Source: Actinomadura macra NBRC 14102 (lineage in GTDB: Bacteria; Actinomycetota; Actinomycetes; Streptosporangiales; Streptosporangiaceae). From it: 64,000 nt of DNA. How positions within the stretch are numbered: the stretch's first letter is position 1; each line of letters begins with the position of its first letter. Shown in pieces: positions 38,687 to 45,941 of the stretch. Where the stretch lies: positions 62,001-126,000 of the forward strand of contig NZ_BCQT01000004.1 of the NCBI RefSeq assembly GCF_001552215.1, in the 5' to 3' direction. The notes under the pieces are model-generated. The model was not told the origin of the DNA, made no database searches, and was given only the letters and a program-made list of their open reading frames with translations. The position numbers and the translations under genes are program-made.

Positions 38687-38930
38687 GAACCGCCCCTTTC
38701 CGTTGGAACTCAGTCGGATCGGATGGCACGCTACGGAACTGACCACGTATCGTCTTCCACCTGCGGCGGGAGGTCTTTTATCCCCCGTCAGGCCGGCCGG
38801 CGGACCGGCGGGGGAGGCGCGCGAAGGAGGCCCATGGGGCTGGGCATCCGACGTAGCCTCCGAGAGACGCAGAGACCCCTCACACAGCTTTCTCTGCGTT
38901 TTCCAAGGTCCACCGTTCACACTTGGAGTC
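38687..38930. promoter_or_regulatory. Divergent promoter region of ketoreductase and response regulator
   Basis: 244 bp between divergent genes. It is GC-rich near the ketoreductase; the regulator side holds the repeat at 38867-38903. No ORF seen. Confidence 0.5.
38867..38903 (+). promoter_or_regulatory. Inverted repeat and shared 14-mer upstream of the response regulator
   Basis: acgcagaga at 38867-38875 and tctctgcgt at 38891-38899 form an inverted repeat with a 15-nt gap. The second arm is part of ttctctgcgttttc (38890-38903), whose reverse complement occurs unchanged in front of the MMPL gene at 42092-42105. Both copies read the same way relative to the downstream gene. It lies 28-64 bp before the regulator start, over the likely promoter. 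Confidence 0.7.
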
Positions 38931-39629
38931 ATGAATCAGTCCGCACAGCGCGTTCTCGTCGTAGACGACGAGCCCTATCTCGCCGATCTGGTCGCCACGG
39001 CCCTGCGGTACGAGGGGTACACCGCCGAGGTCGCTGGAACGTGCGCCGAGACGACGGCGAGGGTGGCCGACTTCCGCCCCGACCTGATCGTGCTCGACGT
39101 GATGCTCCCGGACGGGTCGGGGCTGGACACCTGCCACCGGCTGCGGCGCGAGGGTTGCGCGGCGCCGGTCGTGTTCCTCACCGCGCGGGACGCCACCGAG
39201 GACAAGATCGCTGGGTTGACCGTGGGCGGCGACGACTACGTCACCAAACCCTTCAGCCTGGAGGAGCTCATCGCCCGGATACGGGCGGTGCTGCGGCGGA
39301 CGAGCAGCGCGGAGCCGGCCGAGGCACGGTTGTCGTTCGCCGACCTCGTAATCGACGAGGAGGCGTACGAGGTACGGCGGCAGGGCGAGCCGCTGGACCT
39401 GACGCCGACGGAGTTCAAGCTGCTGCGCTACCTCGTCATCAACGCCGGGCGCGTCCTGACCAAGCGGCAGATCCTCGACCACGTGTGGAACTACGACCAT
39501 GGCGGCAACGACGGCGTCGTGCAGACCTACGTCAGCTATCTGCGCCGGAAGGTCGACGCGATCGACCCGCCGCTGATCCACACGATCCCGCGGGTCGGAT
39601 ACGTCCTGCGGCTGCCCAAGGACCACTGA
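38931..39629 (+). CDS. OmpR-family response regulator
   Basis: A 232-residue two-component regulator. The receiver domain (about 1-120) has DDE at 12-14, the phospho-acceptor Asp56 (IVLDVMLPDGSG), Thr in FLTAR and Lys in YVTKPFSLEEL. The C-terminal winged helix (about 135-230) has the usual LTPTEFKLLRYL, LTKRQILDHVWNY, YVSYLRRKVD and RVGYVLR. Its partner is most likely the sensor kinase at 42175, beyond the MMPL gene. The repeat at 38867-38903 suggests self-control. It borders the PKS tailoring operon and may also govern it. Confidence 0.93.
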   Translation: MNQSAQRVLVVDDEPYLADLVATALRYEGYTAEVAGTCAETTARVADFRPDLIVLDVMLPDGSGLDTCHRLRREGCAAPVVFLTARDATEDKIAGLTVGGDDYVTKPFSLEELIARIRAVLRRTSSAEPAEARLSFADLVIDEEAYEVRRQGEPLDLTPTEFKLLRYLVINAGRVLTKRQILDHVWNYDHGGNDGVVQTYVSYLRRKVDAIDPPLIHTIPRVGYVLRLPKDH

Positions 39630-39677
39630 CTTCAGAGAACAGCTGATCTCCCACGCCGCGCGAGCGCGTCACCTGAC

Positions 39678-39790
39678 TGGTGGGCGAAGCCGGAGGCGAG
39701 CCCCACCGGGAAGATCGCGAAGCGATGGAACACTCGCACAAGCACGGTGAAGGGGCGAGCCGCCAGGCGAGCCCTTGGGCCAGGATTGCA
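39678..39790 (+). ncRNA. Candidate structured RNA element (three mini-hairpins before a terminator)
   Basis: About 110 nt after the response regulator stop that can fold into repeated small stems. One is ggtggg-c / g-ccccacc enclosing gcc-gga-ggc; the next is atcgc-gaa-gcgat; the last is gggc-ga-gcc-gcca-ggc-ga-gccc. First and last share the same plan, an inner GCC/GGC stem, GA steps on both sides and an outer GGGC/GCCC stem. The strong terminator at 39795 follows at once. A protein reading of this stretch has no ribosome site and biased composition. It could be the 3' UTR of the regulator, a small RNA or a repeat element. Confidence 0.4.
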
Positions 39791-39794
39791 CTAG

Positions 39795-39829
39795 AAAGGC
39801 CCGGGATGGGGGGAGCATCCCGGGCCTTT
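39795..39829. terminator. Strong bidirectional terminator
   Basis: A perfect 14-bp inverted repeat (aaaggcccgggatg / catcccgggccttt) with a 7-nt loop, between the convergent regulator and MMPL genes. T's follow on the plus strand and the mirrored A's serve the minus strand. Confidence 0.9.
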
Positions 39830-39840
39830 GCTTACCGGAG

Positions 39841-39888
39841 CGGATCAGGTACCGGTCGGATCAGGTACCGGTCGGATCAGGTACCGGT
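39841..39888. repeat. Three exact 16-bp tandem repeats over the MMPL stop codon
   Basis: The unit cggatcaggtaccggt occurs three times head to tail with no spacer. The third copy contains the TGA stop of the MMPL gene (39877-39879). Each unit is 16 bp, so copies differ in frame. It may be a product of replication slippage, or an operator or mRNA-end structure. Not a CRISPR: no spacers. Confidence 0.9.
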
Positions 39889-42090
39889 CGGGTCGGGCAC
39901 GCGGACGAGCTCGGGCGGCGTCGGCGAGGAGGTGGCCGCGGAGGACGGCGCGACCCGCAGGATCCGCGCGGCCCACGCGGGCAGCCACCAGTTCCAGTCA
40001 CCGAACATCGAGATCAGCGCGGGCACCAGGATGCCGCGGATGATCGTGGCGTCCAGCAGGATGCCGAGGCCGAGGCCGGTGGCGAACATCTTGACCTCGG
40101 TCATCGGCGCGGCGGCCATCGAGGCGAACGCCAGGCAGAGGATGAGCGCGGCGCTGGTCACGAGCCGGCCCGTCCGGCCGAGGCCCTCCACGATCGCCTC
40201 CCTGGTGGAGCCGGTGCGCTCGTACTCCTCCCGGATCCGGGCGAGGATGAAGACCTCGTAGTCCATCGACAGCCCGTACAGGAACGCGAAGATCAGGCAC
40301 GGGATGAAGGCGCCGATGGCGCCGGTCGCGGGCACGCCCCAGATGGCGTCGCTGCCGTGGCCCTCCTGCCAGATCAGGGTGACCGAGCCGATCACCGCGG
40401 CGAGCGACAGCAGGTTGAGCACGACCGCCTTGAGCGGCAGCACCAGGGACCGGAACGCCCGCGCCAGCAGCACGAAGGTGAGCAGGGCGATCAGGCCGAG
40501 CATCCAGGGGAAGACCCCGTACACCTGGCCGATGAAGTCGATGTCGCTGGCCGCCTCGCCGCCGACGTGGGATCCGGACGGGACCGCGTCGCGGATCCGC
40601 CGGACCGTGTCGTGGCCGGCGTTGGTACCGCCCTCGTCGACGGGGATCACCGACAGCAACGCCGATCCGCCCTGCCGCCAGGCCTCGCCGGACGGCGCGA
40701 CGGCCGTGCGCACGCCCTGCACGTCCGCGAGCCGCGCGGCCACCGACTCGGGCCCGCTCCCGGACGGGACGAGGACGTCGACCGGGGTGAGGACGCCCGA
40801 GGTGATGCCCGCGGACTTCAGCGCCCCGACGCCCTCGTACGCCGGGCCGGACTTGGCCAGCGCCCCGCTGCCCGCCTCGCCGAGGTGGATGTTCGTCCCG
40901 CCGAGCGCGAGGGCGACCAGCAGCACGGTCGCGCCCAGCGCAGCCGGGACGCGGAACCGGATGACGCCGCGGGTCCAGGCGGCCCAGGCCCGGCTGGCGT
41001 GGGAGTCCTTGCGCAGCCGGGGCCAGTCGAGGCGGGGGCCCGCGGTGGCGAGGATGATCGGCAGCAGGGTGAGCGTCGCCAGCACGCTGACGGACGGGAT
41101 GATGATGCCGCCGTAGGCGATGCTGCGCAGGAACGGGACCGGCAGCACGACCATGACGATCAGCCCGATGCTGACCGCGACGCCGCTGAACACGACCGAA
41201 CGTCCCGCGGTGGCCATGGCGCGATGGACGGCCTCCTCGCCGTCGTGGCCGTGGGCGCGTTCCTCCCGCCAGCGGGTCACCAGCAGCAGGGAGTAGTCGA
41301 CGGCGACGCCGAGGCCGATGAGCGCGACCACGAACTGCACCAGGAAATTGACCTCGCCGATCTCCGTGAGCCCGTAGACGGCGAGGAACGAGCCGAGGAT
41401 CGACACGACGGCGATCAGCAGCGGGACGAACGCGAGGAACGAGCCGAACACGAACGCCAGCACCAGCAGGGCGCCGACGCCGCCGACGAGCGTCTCGGTC
41501 AGGACGCTGACGCCCTCTCCTCCACCGCCCTCCGAGAGCAGGTCCATCCCCGTGACGCGCAAGGTGGAACCGGTGGGCAGGGACGGCTGGATGATCTGCG
41601 TCAGGGGCTTGCTCAGGTCGGGTCCCTCGTCCACCGGCTTGCCCGCGGGATGCCGCGGGTAGACGAATCCGAAGGTCGTCCGGCCGTCGGCGCTGACGAA
41701 CCGTCTGTCCCCGGTGGTGGCGAAAGAGGCGACGCGGGCGTCCAAGCGCGTGGCCGCGGTCTGGAACGCATTGTTCAGTGCCGTCCGTACCGCTGGATCG
41801 TCCACCGTCTTGCCCGGCGGAAGAACGATGACCGGCACCGTGGGCGAGCTGTCGCCGCCGCTCCGGTAGGTGGTGTCGATGGCCTGGTTGGCGTCCCGCG
41901 CCGCCGATCCCGCCGGCGCGAAGTCCTCGACAAGGCGGTCACTGACCTTGGTGACCGCGAAGGCTCCGGCGGCTGTGACGGCAAGCCAGAGCATGGCCAC
42001 GAACAGCTTGTGCCGTAGCACGAACCTGGAGAATGTTTCCATGAGGCCCAGTGCAGCGGACCGCTCTTCAGCCGCCGTCCGGGTGCTCAT
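39877..42090 (-). CDS. MMPL-family transporter (RND superfamily)
   Basis: A 737-residue inner-membrane exporter with about twelve hydrophobic helices in two blocks (about 190-400 and 530-700) and two large outer loops. The first helix is LFVAMLWLAVTAAGAFAV; conserved intramembrane acidic regions include IGLGVAVDYSLLLVTRW and LYGLSMDYEVFILARIREE. These carry proton-coupling Asp residues typical of MMPL/RND proteins. It probably exports a lipid-like or polyketide product, perhaps the PKS product, or confers resistance. The ATG at 42090 lacks a ribosome site, so the transcript could be leaderless; an ATG at 42042 is the alternative. The 14-mer at 42092 sits directly upstream. Confidence 0.9.
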   Translation of the reverse strand: MSTRTAAEERSAALGLMETFSRFVLRHKLFVAMLWLAVTAAGAFAVTKVSDRLVEDFAPAGSAARDANQAIDTTYRSGGDSSPTVPVIVLPPGKTVDDPAVRTALNNAFQTAATRLDARVASFATTGDRRFVSADGRTTFGFVYPRHPAGKPVDEGPDLSKPLTQIIQPSLPTGSTLRVTGMDLLSEGGGGEGVSVLTETLVGGVGALLVLAFVFGSFLAFVPLLIAVVSILGSFLAVYGLTEIGEVNFLVQFVVALIGLGVAVDYSLLLVTRWREERAHGHDGEEAVHRAMATAGRSVVFSGVAVSIGLIVMVVLPVPFLRSIAYGGIIIPSVSVLATLTLLPIILATAGPRLDWPRLRKDSHASRAWAAWTRGVIRFRVPAALGATVLLVALALGGTNIHLGEAGSGALAKSGPAYEGVGALKSAGITSGVLTPVDVLVPSGSGPESVAARLADVQGVRTAVAPSGEAWRQGGSALLSVIPVDEGGTNAGHDTVRRIRDAVPSGSHVGGEAASDIDFIGQVYGVFPWMLGLIALLTFVLLARAFRSLVLPLKAVVLNLLSLAAVIGSVTLIWQEGHGSDAIWGVPATGAIGAFIPCLIFAFLYGLSMDYEVFILARIREEYERTGSTREAIVEGLGRTGRLVTSAALILCLAFASMAAAPMTEVKMFATGLGLGILLDATIIRGILVPALISMFGDWNWWLPAWAARILRVAPSSAATSSPTPPELVRVPDPTGT

Positions 42091-42091
42091 A

Positions 42092-42126
42092 GAAAACGCA
42101 GAGAATCATGAATCACAACGTTCTCT
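42092..42126. promoter_or_regulatory. Shared 14-mer and inverted repeat in the MMPL/kinase intergenic region
   Basis: gaaaacgcagagaa at 42092-42105 is identical (reverse complement) to the element before the response regulator. agagaa (42100-42105) pairs with ttctct (42121-42126) as a short inverted repeat. It lies directly upstream of the MMPL start and about 50 bp before the kinase start, so it could control both. Confidence 0.65.
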
Positions 42127-42174
42127 AAGGGTCCGCACAGCGTCAGGCCAGAACGCGACGGGAGACTCACAGAC

Positions 42175-43656
42175 GTGTCACTGCGAAGACGGCTGATCCT
42201 GTCCTCGGTGGCCCTGGCGGCGCTGGGGCTGCTCTTGTCCGGGCTGGCCACGTTCGCGGCGGTGCGTGACTGGACGTCCGAACGCGACCACCGGATGCTC
42301 GCCTCGCCCGGCAGGCAGGCGGAGAAGGTCATCGGTTCGCGCCAGGGGCTCATGACCGCGTCCGCACCGGACGACGTGACGACCCTGTGGCGTGCCCTCG
42401 CCGCCGACGGCGCCATTCCCTCGCTCTTCCAGATCCGTGCCGCGGACGGCAGGATCCTGCAGACGGTGAACTACGGCCCGGCGCCGGACCTGCCCCGCGA
42501 CCTGACACCGAGGCGTGTGACGGACGACAACCCCGACGGCGAGCGGTTCCGCACGGTCGACACCGGCGGCGATTCGAGTTTCCGCATCCGGGTGGCCTGG
42601 CTGCCGGACCCGTCGCCCGCGCAGGGGCGACCTACGCAGGGACAACCCACCACACCCACCGGAGCCACGCGTTCCCGCTTCCTCGTCGTCGGCGTCCAGA
42701 GCATCGAGTCGGAGGAGTTCAAGGGCCGCACCGCCGGCTCGATGACCGTGTTCGGACTGCTGGCGCTCATCGGGGTGGCGCTGGTGGCCGGCCAGGTGGT
42801 CAAGCGCGGACTCCGTCCGCTGGACGAGTTCGGTGCGACGGCCACCGCCATCGGCGCCGGCGACCTCACCCGCCGGGTGACGCGGGCCGATCCGCGGACC
42901 GAGGTCGGGCGGTTGGGCCAGGCGCTCAACGGGATGCTCGCCCAGATCGAGGCGGCGTTCCGGGAGCGGCGGGCGGCCGAGGGCCGGCTGCGCCGCTTCG
43001 TCGCCGACGCCTCGCACGAGCTGCGCACCCCGGTCGCCACGATCCGGGGGTATGCCGAGCTGTTCCGGCGCGGCGCCGCGCAGCGTCCCGAGGATCTCGC
43101 CAAGGCGATGGCGCGCATCGAGTCCGAGGCCGAGCGGATGGGCGTGCTGGTGGACGAGTTGCTTCTGCTCGCCCGGCTCGACCAGGGCAGGCCGCTGGAG
43201 CGCGAGCCCGTCGACCTCGCCGCGCTCGCCGGCGACGCGGTGTCGGACGCTCGCGCCGTGGCACCGGACCGCCCGGTGACGCTCGAAGGGGACGGCCCGC
43301 TCGTCGTCAGCGGCGACGCCGACCGGCTTCGCCAGGTGTTGGCGAATCTGCTGGCCAACGTCCGCCAGCACACCCCGGAGGGGACCCCGGCGGTCGTGCG
43401 GTACGGCGTGCGGGCGGGCGACGCGGTGCTGGAGGTCGCGGACGAGGGGCCCGGTCTCACCGCGGAGCAGCGGGCGCACGCTCTCGAACGGTTCTACCGG
43501 GCGGACGCGGCCCGTTCGCGGCACCGCGGTGGCGCCGGGCTCGGCCTGTCGATCGTGGACGCCGTGGTGTCGGCCCACGGCGGCGCGGTCTGCCTGGAGG
43601 CCGCGCCCACGGGCGGCATGCTCGTCCGGATTCGGCTTCCCTTGGACGGTGCCTGA
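42175..43656 (+). CDS. Sensor histidine kinase (HisKA type)
   Basis: A 493-residue membrane sensor. The first helix is about residues 7-29 and the second about 189-208, so a roughly 160-residue sensor loop lies outside the cell. It is followed by HAMP (about 209-262), the dimerisation/phospho-acceptor helix DASHELRTPVATIRGY (His281), and an ATPase domain with NLLANVRQHT (N box), DEGPGLT, FYRADAARSR and GGAGLGLSIV. The GTG at 42175 has a GGGAG site. It most likely phosphorylates the OmpR-type regulator at 38931, with MMPL between them on the other strand. Confidence 0.92.
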   Translation: MSLRRRLILSSVALAALGLLLSGLATFAAVRDWTSERDHRMLASPGRQAEKVIGSRQGLMTASAPDDVTTLWRALAADGAIPSLFQIRAADGRILQTVNYGPAPDLPRDLTPRRVTDDNPDGERFRTVDTGGDSSFRIRVAWLPDPSPAQGRPTQGQPTTPTGATRSRFLVVGVQSIESEEFKGRTAGSMTVFGLLALIGVALVAGQVVKRGLRPLDEFGATATAIGAGDLTRRVTRADPRTEVGRLGQALNGMLAQIEAAFRERRAAEGRLRRFVADASHELRTPVATIRGYAELFRRGAAQRPEDLAKAMARIESEAERMGVLVDELLLLARLDQGRPLEREPVDLAALAGDAVSDARAVAPDRPVTLEGDGPLVVSGDADRLRQVLANLLANVRQHTPEGTPAVVRYGVRAGDAVLEVADEGPGLTAEQRAHALERFYRADAARSRHRGGAGLGLSIVDAVVSAHGGAVCLEAAPTGGMLVRIRLPLDGA

Positions 43657-43953
43657 CAATAACGCCGGATTTGTCGATTTAGAAAACGCTCATGAGTCGG
43701 ATTCATCTTTTCCGCATTTCTCACGGCCAGTCATGCGACTTGATCAGAGTGTAGCAATGGTCCATCGAACCGGTAGCCGACACTGAGGATAAACATACAA
43801 ATCCCTTGCAGAACAATGTGCGCCAGTATAGAGTCAGCGGCGACGGGGTGACCTCCTTGTGAGGTGGTAGGTAAACTGTGACCTCGGTCACTCCAACTCC
43901 CCGCACGCACCTGCACCAATTGTTAGATGTCCTCGGGGCCATGGGGGAAAGTA
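43657..43953. promoter_or_regulatory. Comparatively AT-rich spacer with palindromes before the NarL-type kinase
   Basis: About 297 bp, visibly less GC-rich than the neighbours. A cttgca...tatagag pair (43805-43833) could be a promoter. Downstream lie two elements: acctc-cttgt-gaggt (43851-43865) and the palindrome gtgacc-tc-ggtcac (43878-43891). gtgacctc occurs twice, 30 bp apart (43848 and 43878), the spacing of about three helical turns. A further copy of a gaaaacgc stretch starts near 43682. Small minus-strand ORFs here lack support. Confidence 0.5.
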
Positions 43954-44832
43954 ATGCCCTATACAGTGACACCGCATTTGACGTGGGAGTTCGTGCTAGA
44001 TCTCGAATTTCTGATCGGGTTCGTGATGGGCGCCTCGGTCCTGGCCGGGGTCGCCTGGTCGCGGCGTCAGCAAATCTCCCGAGAAGTAGGCTCGGCGGTC
44101 CGCGGGGAACGGAGGCGGATAGCGCGGGAACTGCACGACACCGTGGGGCACGGGATGCTGCTCATCTCGATGAGCGCCCGGCGGCTGCCGCTCGCCGCCC
44201 CGCGCGCCAAGCCGGTCGTCGAGGCGATCGACGACGCCGTCCACACCACGATGAACGACGTCCGCCGCCTGGTCGGCGAACTACGTGCGGACACCAGCGG
44301 CCCCCGGCACGTGCGGGGGCACGTGCCGGACGGCGCCACGGGGTGCGCGCCGCGAGAATCCGAGCCCACCCTCGCCGGCGGCATCACCGAGCTCGGCGTC
44401 CGGACGCTCGGGGCCGATTTCACCGTCACGCTGGAGAACGCCGGCGTCCAGCATCTGCTCCAGGCGGAATTGCAGCACACCGCCTACCGCATTGTGCAGG
44501 AAGGACTCACCAATGCGGTGAAGCATGACGGTGGACCGGTCCGCGCCTCCCTGCGGTTCGGCGACGAACTCCAACTCTGTGTCGCCAGCGGCGCGGCCAG
44601 TGGCGCCGGCGAGGATATCCACACCCTGCCGATCATCCCTTTCACCGAGCACCGCCCGAAAGTCTCCCACGGCCTTGCCGGGCTCCGGGAAAGGGTGGAC
44701 GAGGTCAACGGCTCCTTCGAATGCGGAACGCTGCCGACCGGAGGCTTCCTGGTTCGCGCGCGCATTCCGATGACCGAATCCACAGTCCGCTGGCACGGCA
44801 GGAGAACCCGATGCATGAAATCCGCGTCCTGA
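43954..44832 (+). CDS. NarL/DesK-type sensor histidine kinase with unusual ATP-binding motif
   Basis: A 292-residue kinase of the HisKA_3 type. One N-terminal membrane helix (about 13-34) is followed at once by the phospho-acceptor motif RRIARELHDTVGHGM (His61). The ATPase part has an N-box-like VQEGLTNAVKHD, but the DxGxG position reads VASGAASGAG, without the usual aspartate. The HGLAGLRERVD region is conserved. The ATG at 43954 is preferred (GGGGGAAA 6 nt upstream) over 43927. It overlaps the regulator gene by 22 bp. Activity may be altered, see findings. Confidence 0.82.
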   Translation: MPYTVTPHLTWEFVLDLEFLIGFVMGASVLAGVAWSRRQQISREVGSAVRGERRRIARELHDTVGHGMLLISMSARRLPLAAPRAKPVVEAIDDAVHTTMNDVRRLVGELRADTSGPRHVRGHVPDGATGCAPRESEPTLAGGITELGVRTLGADFTVTLENAGVQHLLQAELQHTAYRIVQEGLTNAVKHDGGPVRASLRFGDELQLCVASGAASGAGEDIHTLPIIPFTEHRPKVSHGLAGLRERVDEVNGSFECGTLPTGGFLVRARIPMTESTVRWHGRRTRCMKSAS

Positions 44833-45467
44833 TCGTCGATGATCAACCGCTGGTGCGCAACGGGCTGCGCGCCACTTTCGACGGCGCGGCCGACATCGTG
44901 GTCGTCGGCGAGGCGGCCAACGGCGTCGAGGCCGTCCGCGACGTCCGATTACTCAGGCCCGATCTCGTGCTGATGGACATCCACATGCCACGGATGGACG
45001 GGCTGGAGGCGACGCGAGAGATCTGCGCGCCCGGCTCCGGCATCGACGCCAAGGTCATCATCCTCACGATGTTCGACCAGGACGAGCATCTCTTCGAGGC
45101 GCTGCGCATCGGCGCGACCGGGTTCATCCTCAAGGACGCCCCCGCCCGCACGCTCGTGGAGGCCGTGCACGAGGTCGCGGCAGGCGGGGCGCTGCTGTCG
45201 GCGTCGGTGACGCGCCGGCTCGTCCGGGAGTTCGCGCGCCGGCCCACGCTGTCCACCGTCCGCACCGTGGAGCTGCCGGAGCTCACCGACCGGGAGCTGG
45301 ACGTGTTCAAGCTGCTCGTCCGGGGCCACAGCAACGACGAGATGGCCGAACTGCTCACCCTCGGGGCGAGCACCGTGAAATCGCACGTCAAGCACCTCTA
45401 CCAGAAGCTCGGCGTGCGCGACCGGGTCCAGGTCGTGATCTATGCCTACGAGAACGGACTGGTGTAG
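44811..45467 (+). CDS. NarL/FixJ-family response regulator
   Basis: A 218-residue two-component regulator. The receiver has Asp10-Asp11, the phospho-acceptor Asp56 (VLMDIHMPRMDG), Thr in ILTMF and Lys in FILKDAPART. The C-terminal LuxR-type helix-turn-helix (about 150-215) has LTDRELDVFKLLVRGHSN and STVKSHVKHLYQKLGVRDR. A GGAGAACCC ribosome site precedes the ATG. It overlaps the kinase and lies 3 bp before the UspA-like gene. Targets unknown; the palindromes upstream of the kinase are candidates. Confidence 0.92.
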   Translation: MHEIRVLIVDDQPLVRNGLRATFDGAADIVVVGEAANGVEAVRDVRLLRPDLVLMDIHMPRMDGLEATREICAPGSGIDAKVIILTMFDQDEHLFEALRIGATGFILKDAPARTLVEAVHEVAAGGALLSASVTRRLVREFARRPTLSTVRTVELPELTDRELDVFKLLVRGHSNDEMAELLTLGASTVKSHVKHLYQKLGVRDRVQVVIYAYENGLV

Positions 45468-45470
45468 CCC

Positions 45471-45923
45471 ATGCTGGATCCCGAGCAGGCCCGCCACCCC
45501 GCCGTCCCGGCACGGTCGGGGAACCATCTGATCGCCGTCGCCGACGGCCGCTGCGAGATGGCGGCGGCGCACCGCGCGGCCCGGCTCGCGGCGGCCACCG
45601 GCGGCCCCGTGACGATGGCGCTGCTGACCCGGCCGCCCTGGACCGCGGCGTTCGAGCCGTCGGCCATGGAGTGCTGGCGCAACGGCGACCTGGAGATCGC
45701 CGCGCTCACCCGGCTGTCGGCGATCCTCGATCCGGCCGGTATCGGCTGGCGCATGGTCACGGTCGACGGCGACCCGGTCCGGGGCATCGTCCGCCTCGCC
45801 CGCCGGCACCCGCCGCACTGGGTGCTGGTGCCGCGCAGGCACCGCCCGTTCCTGCGGACGGGCGGCCGGCGCCTCGCGACCGTCCTGCGTTCCAGGCACG
45901 GGCTCCCGCTCCTGCTGGTCTGA
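45471..45923 (+). CDS. Small UspA-like protein
   Basis: A 150-residue protein that looks like a universal-stress/UspA-type nucleotide-binding fold: an N-terminal strand NHLIAVADG, then a helix AAAHRAARLAAATG and a strand VTMALL, and a late WVLVPRRHRPFL. The canonical GxxGxxxxG(S/T) ATP motif is not evident, so binding is uncertain. It starts 3 bp after the response regulator and is likely part of the same transcript. Function unknown. Confidence 0.6.
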   Translation: MLDPEQARHPAVPARSGNHLIAVADGRCEMAAAHRAARLAAATGGPVTMALLTRPPWTAAFEPSAMECWRNGDLEIAALTRLSAILDPAGIGWRMVTVDGDPVRGIVRLARRHPPHWVLVPRRHRPFLRTGGRRLATVLRSRHGLPLLLV

Positions 45924-45941
45924 GCCGGAGACGGCGGTGCG

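Noticed and set aside
39841..39888. Possible CRISPR array
   Set aside because: Three directly adjacent 16-bp copies without spacers and no cas genes nearby; this is a simple tandem repeat.
39680..40261. Plus-strand ORF running through the RNA-like element, terminator and repeats
   Set aside because: It spans a strong terminator and three non-multiple-of-3 repeats, has no ribosome site and reads as biased sequence. It enters the MMPL gene from the wrong side.
43721..43972. Minus-strand small ORF in the spacer before the NarL-type kinase
   Set aside because: No ribosome site, Cys- and Trp-rich odd composition, and it overlaps the palindromes and kinase start.
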